From: Deltaproteobacteria bacterium | GTDB taxonomy: Bacteria > Desulfobacterota > Desulfuromonadia > Geobacterales > Pseudopelobacteraceae | NCBI GenBank assembly: GCA_016219145.1 | Contig: JACRCG010000103.1 | Location: forward strand, 1-9,498 | Length of the DNA: 9,498 bases | Direction: 5' to 3' | Shown: positions 5,229 through 9,498 of the stretch, in pieces | How the letters are laid out: each line of letters begins with the position of its first letter | Position numbering within the stretch: the first letter of the stretch is position 1 | Position numbers and translations under genes: made by a program | The notes under the pieces: model-generated | What the model was told of the DNA's origin: nothing | What the model saw: the letters and a program-made list of their open reading frames with translations, nothing else | Database searches by the model: none

Positions 5229-5258
5229 TTGATAAGAAAGCAGCCGCTCTGATATAGT
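5229..5258 (+). promoter_or_regulatory. Predicted promoter of the chemoreceptor gene
   Basis: TTGATA (5229-5234) and TATAGT (5253-5258), 18 bp apart, each match the sigma-70 consensus at 5/6. The -10 lies in the loop of the terminator hairpin at 5242-5271, so the two signals share DNA. Confidence 0.45.
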
Positions 5259-5271
5259 CGGGCGGCTTTTT
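5242..5271 (+). terminator. Intrinsic terminator after the lytic transglycosylase gene
   Basis: The stem AGCCGCTC (5242-5249) pairs with GGGCGGCT (5260-5267) over 8 bp with one G-U pair and a 10-nt loop, followed by TTTTT (5267-5271). It lies 130 nt after the transglycosylase stop and 37 nt before the chemoreceptor start. A weaker AAACC/GGTTTTTT hairpin lies just upstream (about 5204-5226). The 5112-5307 gap holds no gene that I can support. Confidence 0.65.
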
Positions 5272-5307
5272 CCATGTCTGTCAACTCATCTTACGGGGAG
5301 CCATTTC

Positions 5308-7467
5308 GTGAAGACAATATCATCTTCCGGTGCCACCAGCGGTCTCACGCTTCACACCAAAATGTCCCTGCTTTCCGCGGCTGCCTTTGTGGGCATTCTG
5401 CTGGTAACTGTGGCATGTCTGCTGTTGATGAACGAAGTCCGCATCGGCGGCAAGGCATACAGAACCATCAGTAATGACAAGGATGCGCTTGAAAATATTG
5501 CACTCCTGAAGTCCGACCTTTATCAGATCAGCAATGATATTCAGGGCTTCATGATGGAGACGGACAGCGAGCTTAACACTAAAACGCTTGCCAATATAAT
5601 AAGCCTTACCAAGGATATCGATCAGAGATTCGAAACCGGCCTGAAGCTGATGGAATCACAAAGTAAAAAGGATTCCATAAACAAGGCCAACACTATCTGG
5701 AAGGAATACAAAAAAACCCTGCTGGATGAAGTTTTGCCATCCGTCAGCCAGGGAGACGTTCTGAAAGCCAGTTACCTGCTGGTCGGGGTCCAGTCCCAGC
5801 GCTTTAACGCCTTCAGCAATACTGTTGCGGCAATGGTTGACGCCATCCGGCGTGATGTCGTCTCGACGGAGCAGTCCGTGTCGGGGATGGTACTGAGCAA
5901 AATATTTGTAGCGGCCCTGATCATGGTCGCTACAATTTGCCTGATTGCACTTTTTTCACACCTCGTAACAAAATCAATTATCGGCCCTCTTGATGCCTGC
6001 GTGGTTTTTGCCAGGACAGTTGCCAACGGCCGACTCAGTGAGCGTCTCACGGTTACCGGCGGACGTGAAACCATGGCGTTGGCCGACGCAATGAATACGA
6101 TGGCCGAGAACCTGCACAGCATGGTTTCCCGTGTCAACTCTTCATCGGAAGTTCTTACCTCAATCGACAACAATATTGAAAAGGCCTCCAGGCAGGTTGT
6201 GAATTCAGCCCAACTGCAGGAAAAGGCGGTTTCTGAAACCTCCCTGGCGGTGGCCCATATCAACGAGTCCGTCAAAGAGGTGTCCGACGGGATTGAAAAA
6301 CTTTCGGCCTCTACGGCTGAAACATCTTCATCCACTCTGGAAATGGCCGCCAGCATTGAAGAGGTAGCCATGAGCGCCGAAAAGCTCGGCGGCGCCGTGG
6401 AAGAGGTCAGCTCATCGATTCATCAGATGTCCTCCTCGATCAAGGAGATCGGCTCCAGCATAGTTAATCTGCTGGATGCCTCCAGCACCACCGCCTCATC
6501 AATTGCAGAGATGGATGCCACTATCAAGCAGGTTGAAAAAAATGCCATGGATTCGGCAGCGATCTCGGAATCGGTCCGCAACGATGCCGAGACGGGGAAA
6601 AAGGCTGTTGAAGAAGCGATTGCCGGAATGCAGGCCATCCGCAACTCGTCGCAGATAACGGCCGATGTGATTGCCAATCTGTCGCTGCGGGCCGCCGATA
6701 TTGGCGCCATCCTGTCAGTCATCGACGAGGTGGCGGAGCAGACCAACCTGCTGGCACTAAACGCGGCCATTATCGCAGCCCAGGCGGGCGAGCATGGCAA
6801 AGGTTTTGCTGTAGTGGCGGATGAAATCAAGGAACTTGCCGAACGGACCAGCAGTTCAACCCGTGAAATTGCGGCGGTTATAAAGGGTGTTCAGGAAGAG
6901 ACCAGCCGGGCTGTCGAAGCCATCAATCAGGCGGAGGAGAGCATAGCTGAAGGTGAAAAACTTTCCCAGCGCTCGGGCGCGGCTCTGGAAAAGATTGTAA
7001 CCGGTGTCAAGCGAGCCAGTATCCAGGTGGCGGAGATTGCCAAGGCCACGGTTGAACAGGCGCGCGGCAGCCATAGTATAAAAGAGGCGATGGAAAGCGT
7101 CGAAGAGATGGTCGGGCATATTGCAGGTTCAGCTCGCGAACACTCGCGCAGCACTGATTTAATCACCTCGGCGGTTGAGCGGATGAAAGAACTCACCATG
7201 CACGTGCGGACTTCAACCCGCGAGCAAAGCAAGGCCAGCAGCTTGATAGCGCGCTCGACAGAGGATGTCACCTCCATGGTTGACCGGATTCGTGACGCTT
7301 GCCGCTCGCAGGTCGAGAACAGCACCATGATCACCAAGTCTGTCGGCAACATCCAGAACTCGACAGCGGCCAACAGTCATGCCACAGCGGTTATGAATGC
7401 GTCGGTTACCGATCTGTCCCGTCAGATTGATCTATTGGAGAAGGAGATGGCCGGCTTCAAGATCTGA
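5308..7467 (+). CDS. Methyl-accepting chemotaxis protein
   Basis: This 719-residue transmembrane chemoreceptor signals through CheA/CheW. It starts at GTG 5308, with ggggag 7 nt upstream. The first membrane segment spans about 20-41 and the second about 196-219. Between them is a helical periplasmic sensor of about 155 residues resembling a four-helix bundle. A HAMP domain follows (about 220-273). The rest is a very long coiled-coil hairpin, about 30 heptads per arm and so clearly longer than in E. coli receptors. The tip is at 473-511 (EVAEQTNLLALNAAIIAAQ, then GEHGKGFAVVADEIKELAERT). At the tip, Ile489 and Gln492 replace the Glu and Arg found in Tsr (385 and 388). There is no C-terminal CheR-binding pentapeptide; the protein ends in EMAGFKI. 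It lies just before trpA with a 12-nt gap. The ligand is unknown. Confidence 0.95.
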   Translation: MKTISSSGATSGLTLHTKMSLLSAAAFVGILLVTVACLLLMNEVRIGGKAYRTISNDKDALENIALLKSDLYQISNDIQGFMMETDSELNTKTLANIISLTKDIDQRFETGLKLMESQSKKDSINKANTIWKEYKKTLLDEVLPSVSQGDVLKASYLLVGVQSQRFNAFSNTVAAMVDAIRRDVVSTEQSVSGMVLSKIFVAALIMVATICLIALFSHLVTKSIIGPLDACVVFARTVANGRLSERLTVTGGRETMALADAMNTMAENLHSMVSRVNSSSEVLTSIDNNIEKASRQVVNSAQLQEKAVSETSLAVAHINESVKEVSDGIEKLSASTAETSSSTLEMAASIEEVAMSAEKLGGAVEEVSSSIHQMSSSIKEIGSSIVNLLDASSTTASSIAEMDATIKQVEKNAMDSAAISESVRNDAETGKKAVEEAIAGMQAIRNSSQITADVIANLSLRAADIGAILSVIDEVAEQTNLLALNAAIIAAQAGEHGKGFAVVADEIKELAERTSSSTREIAAVIKGVQEETSRAVEAINQAEESIAEGEKLSQRSGAALEKIVTGVKRASIQVAEIAKATVEQARGSHSIKEAMESVEEMVGHIAGSAREHSRSTDLITSAVERMKELTMHVRTSTREQSKASSLIARSTEDVTSMVDRIRDACRSQVENSTMITKSVGNIQNSTAANSHATAVMNASVTDLSRQIDLLEKEMAGFKI

Positions 7468-7479
7468 GCCGGAAATTAT

Positions 7480-8268
7480 ATGGACAGACTCGAAAAGTGT
7501 TTCGCAGATCTTAAAAAACAGCAGGCCAAGGCACTGGTTACATTTATATCCGCCGGTGACCCGTCACTGGCAGTTACTGAAGAGATGGTCTGTCTGCTTG
7601 AAAGTGCCGGAGCCGATGTAATTGAACTGGGAGTTCCTTTCTCAGATCCAATGGCGGATGGGCCCACTATCCAGCTCTCATCGGAGCGGTCTCTTGCTGC
7701 CGGAACGACTCTGGAAGGGATTCTCGCGACTGTTGCAAAAGTCAGCCTCAAGTCCCAGGTTCCGATCATCCTGATGGGGTATCTGAATCCTGTGCATGCC
7801 TACGGATACGAGCGGTTTTGCCGGGATGCCGCAGGTGCCGGGGTAGACGGCCTTCTGCTGGTTGACATGCCTCCTGAGGAATCAGACGAGTTGCTTGGCC
7901 ATGCGCGCAGCGTCGGTCTGAGCATTATATTCCTGTTGACGCCGACCTCTGACAAAGCCCGCATCAGTACCGTCCAGAAATTAGGGCGTGGTTTTATCTA
8001 CTATGTGACTGTGACCGGAGTTACCGGCCAGCGTCAGGTTGTATCGGAGACTCTGGCGCATGAGCTTGCAAAGGTCATGAAAAAAGTCAAACTTCCCGTA
8101 ATGGCCGGTTTTGGTATATCGACTCCGGAACAGGCTGCCAGCGTGGCCGCCCTGGCCGATGGAGTGGTGGTCGGGAGCGCCATTGTAAAGCTGTTTGAGC
8201 AGTTTTCAGGCCAGAAGCTGAAGAATGAACTCAAGAAGTTTGTCAGCGCGATGAAACAGGCCATCTGA
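7480..8268 (+). CDS. trpA: Tryptophan synthase alpha subunit
   Basis: TrpA splits indole-3-glycerol phosphate into glyceraldehyde-3-phosphate and indole, which is channelled to TrpB in an alpha2-beta2 complex. This 262-residue protein is close to the usual length (E. coli 268). The catalytic residues are Glu49 in DVIELGVPFSD and Asp60 in PMADGP, at the same numbers as in E. coli. Further motifs are FISAGDPS (22-29), MGYLNPV, YYVTVTGVTG (active-site loop 6), and VMAGFGIS and VVGSAIV (phosphate binding). The start ATG lies 12 nt after the mcp stop, with only a weak ribosome binding site (ccgga), which suggests cotranscription and coupling to mcp. No trpB or trpF is in the window, so trpA is separated from its partner at least by the chemoreceptor gene. 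Confidence 0.96.
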   Translation: MDRLEKCFADLKKQQAKALVTFISAGDPSLAVTEEMVCLLESAGADVIELGVPFSDPMADGPTIQLSSERSLAAGTTLEGILATVAKVSLKSQVPIILMGYLNPVHAYGYERFCRDAAGAGVDGLLLVDMPPEESDELLGHARSVGLSIIFLLTPTSDKARISTVQKLGRGFIYYVTVTGVTGQRQVVSETLAHELAKVMKKVKLPVMAGFGISTPEQAASVAALADGVVVGSAIVKLFEQFSGQKLKNELKKFVSAMKQAI

Positions 8269-8351
8269 ATACCACGCTGAGGGCCTTGTATCGGGCCGCC
8301 AGGTATCGTTAAACAATAAATTTCCAGAATCAAGAAAGTGTGAGGCTTGCC

Positions 8352-9206
8352 ATGAGCTGGTTTACAAAAGAAAAGGCCGGTATAGCGAAATCCGACGTCA
8401 GGAAAAGCAGGGTGCCTGACGGAATGTGGATCAAATGCCAGGGATGTTCCGAGACCCTCCTCGGTAAGGATATCGAAGCCAACCTGCAGGTCTGTCCAAA
8501 GTGTGGTTACCACTACCGCATCTCGGCCAGGAAACGCCTGGAGGCTCTGCTTGACGGCGGTGCCTGGCAAGAATACGATGCCGGCATGACTTCGGTGGAT
8601 TTTCTGGAGTTCAAGGACGCCAAGAGCTACAAGGAGCGCATTGATGTTGCAGTTTCCAAAGGGGGCTCCAAGGACGCCGTAATATGTGTCGAGGGCACCA
8701 TTGAAAATCTGGGTGTTCAGGTCTCCTGTTTCGATTTCTCTTTCATGGGCGGCAGTATGGGAAGTGTCGTAGGCGAAAAAATTACCCGTTCGATCGAACG
8801 CGGACTGCAAAAAAATCAGCCGGTTATTGTAATATCCGCATCCGGTGGGGCCCGCATGCAGGAGAGTATCCTCTCTCTGATGCAGATGGCAAAGACTTCG
8901 GCCGCCCTGGCGAAGCTCAAAAAAGCCGGGATCCCGTTTATTTCGCTGCTGACCGACCCGACTACGGGAGGCGTAACGGCCAGTTTTGCCATGCTGGGTG
9001 ATATCAATATTGCCGAACCGAAAGCTCTGATAGGTTTTGCAGGGCCGCGTGTAATCGAGCAGACGATCAGGCAGAAGCTCCCGGAAGGTTTTCAGAGAGC
9101 CGAATATCTTCTGGACCACGGCATGATAGATGCCATCATCCCCCGCACGGAGATGCGCCAAAAAATCGCTTCAATATTAAAGATGCTGCATCGTCCTTCT
9201 GTCTGA
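8352..9206 (+). CDS. accD: Acetyl-CoA carboxylase carboxyltransferase subunit beta
   Basis: AccD with AccA transfers the carboxyl group from biotin to acetyl-CoA to make malonyl-CoA, the first step of fatty acid synthesis. The start at 8352 (MSWFTKEKAG, as in E. coli MSW...) has gtgagg 6 nt upstream; the alternative GTG at 8340 is inside that site. The length is 284 residues. The N-terminal zinc ribbon is complete: Cys29, Cys32, Cys48 and Cys51. The carboxyltransferase core shows SASGGARMQES (162-172) and TDPTTGGVTASFAMLGD (201-217), the glycine-rich oxyanion parts, and IGFAGPRVIEQT (227-238). It follows trpA after 83 nt with no visible terminator and precedes folC by one base. The accD-folC order is also known from E. 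coli. Confidence 0.96.
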   Translation: MSWFTKEKAGIAKSDVRKSRVPDGMWIKCQGCSETLLGKDIEANLQVCPKCGYHYRISARKRLEALLDGGAWQEYDAGMTSVDFLEFKDAKSYKERIDVAVSKGGSKDAVICVEGTIENLGVQVSCFDFSFMGGSMGSVVGEKITRSIERGLQKNQPVIVISASGGARMQESILSLMQMAKTSAALAKLKKAGIPFISLLTDPTTGGVTASFAMLGDINIAEPKALIGFAGPRVIEQTIRQKLPEGFQRAEYLLDHGMIDAIIPRTEMRQKIASILKMLHRPSV

Positions 9207-9207
9207 C

Positions 9208-9498
9208 ATGTTTCTGACAGCCTTGCTTGAGAAGCTCTACGCCCGTCGGCGCTTTGGCATACGTCCCGGCGTTGACAGGGTGAGCGTTCTGCTTTCACGG
9301 CTTGGCAACCCCGAAAAACAGTTCAGGTGCATCCATGTTGTCGGAACAAACGGCAAGGGTTCTACGTCCGCCTTTCTATCCTCAATTCTGAAGTGCGCCG
9401 GGCATCGTTCGGCTCAGTTCAGTTCTCCCCATCTGGTTCGTTTCACTGAACGATTCAGGATCGATGGTGTTGAGTACCCGGCCGACAAGCTGGCTCCA
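9208..9498 (+). CDS. folC: Folylpolyglutamate synthase / dihydrofolate synthase, N-terminal part
   Basis: FolC is an ATP-dependent Mur-ligase-family enzyme that adds glutamate to dihydropteroate and folates. Only the first 97 codons are present; the frame runs off the right edge. The start ATG is 1 nt after the accD stop (TGACATG), with no ribosome binding site of its own, so it is probably translated by coupling to accD. The ATP-binding P-loop HVVGTNGKGSTSAF (43-56) and the substrate motif SSPHLVRFTERFRIDG are clear family signatures. The N-terminal FLTALLEKLYARRRFGIRPG matches the usual FolC start with a Phe-Gly-Ile/Leu-Arg-Pro-Gly segment. Confidence 0.94.
   Translation, partial: MFLTALLEKLYARRRFGIRPGVDRVSVLLSRLGNPEKQFRCIHVVGTNGKGSTSAFLSSILKCAGHRSAQFSSPHLVRFTERFRIDGVEYPADKLAP

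Noticed and set aside
5772..7373. Long minus-strand frames opposite the chemoreceptor
   Set aside because: They are shadows of Ser/Ala/Glu-rich coiled-coil codons with no family motifs.
8034..9161. 375-codon minus-strand frame opposite trpA and accD
   Set aside because: Both sense genes have intact catalytic motifs; the antisense frame shows no recognisable domain or start signals.

Overview
The window reads as a chromosomal segment of a Geobacter-like bacterium (Desulfuromonadales, former Deltaproteobacteria). This is an inference from gene content and protein style: a long methyl-accepting chemotaxis protein with an unusual tip, an Rrf2 regulator with Fe-S ligands, the order mcp-trpA-accD-folC, and C/G-rich palindromic repeats. 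No rRNA, tRNA, CRISPR array or transposase gene was seen.

Region 1 (1-1133) holds the C-terminal half of ribonuclease R (rnr). Its frame is broken by an amber codon at 54-56, where relatives have Glu. It also carries an in-frame 122-bp palindromic repeat (441-562) that adds about 41 residues between the nuclease core and the S1 domain. Region 2 (1134-2853) is an accessory patch: a second repeat of the same family (about 1241-1320), a Phd/PIN-type toxin-antitoxin pair on the + strand, and a ribbon-helix-helix/MazF-type pair on the - strand. The two pairs converge on a 12-bp perfect inverted repeat.

Region 3 (2854-4223) has a lone, divergent tatC, then an Rrf2/IscR-like regulator. A 16-bp-arm dyad in front of the regulator contains its ribosome binding site. 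Region 4 (4224-5111) has a strong predicted promoter, a leader of about 160 nt with several nested or competing hairpins, and a small lipoprotein lytic transglycosylase. Region 5 (5112-9498) has a terminator/promoter overlap, a 719-residue chemoreceptor, and then trpA, accD and the start of folC, all on the + strand.

Functionally, region 5 joins signal transduction (mcp) to biosynthesis: tryptophan synthase alpha, acetyl-CoA carboxylase beta and folylpolyglutamate synthase. The very short mcp-trpA and accD-folC gaps suggest cotranscription. The parts most worth a second look are the structured leader before the lytic transglycosylase, the dyad that can hide the Rrf2 ribosome binding site, the interrupted rnr, and the chemoreceptor whose tip lacks the usual Glu and Arg. 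None of these proves a new system from sequence alone.
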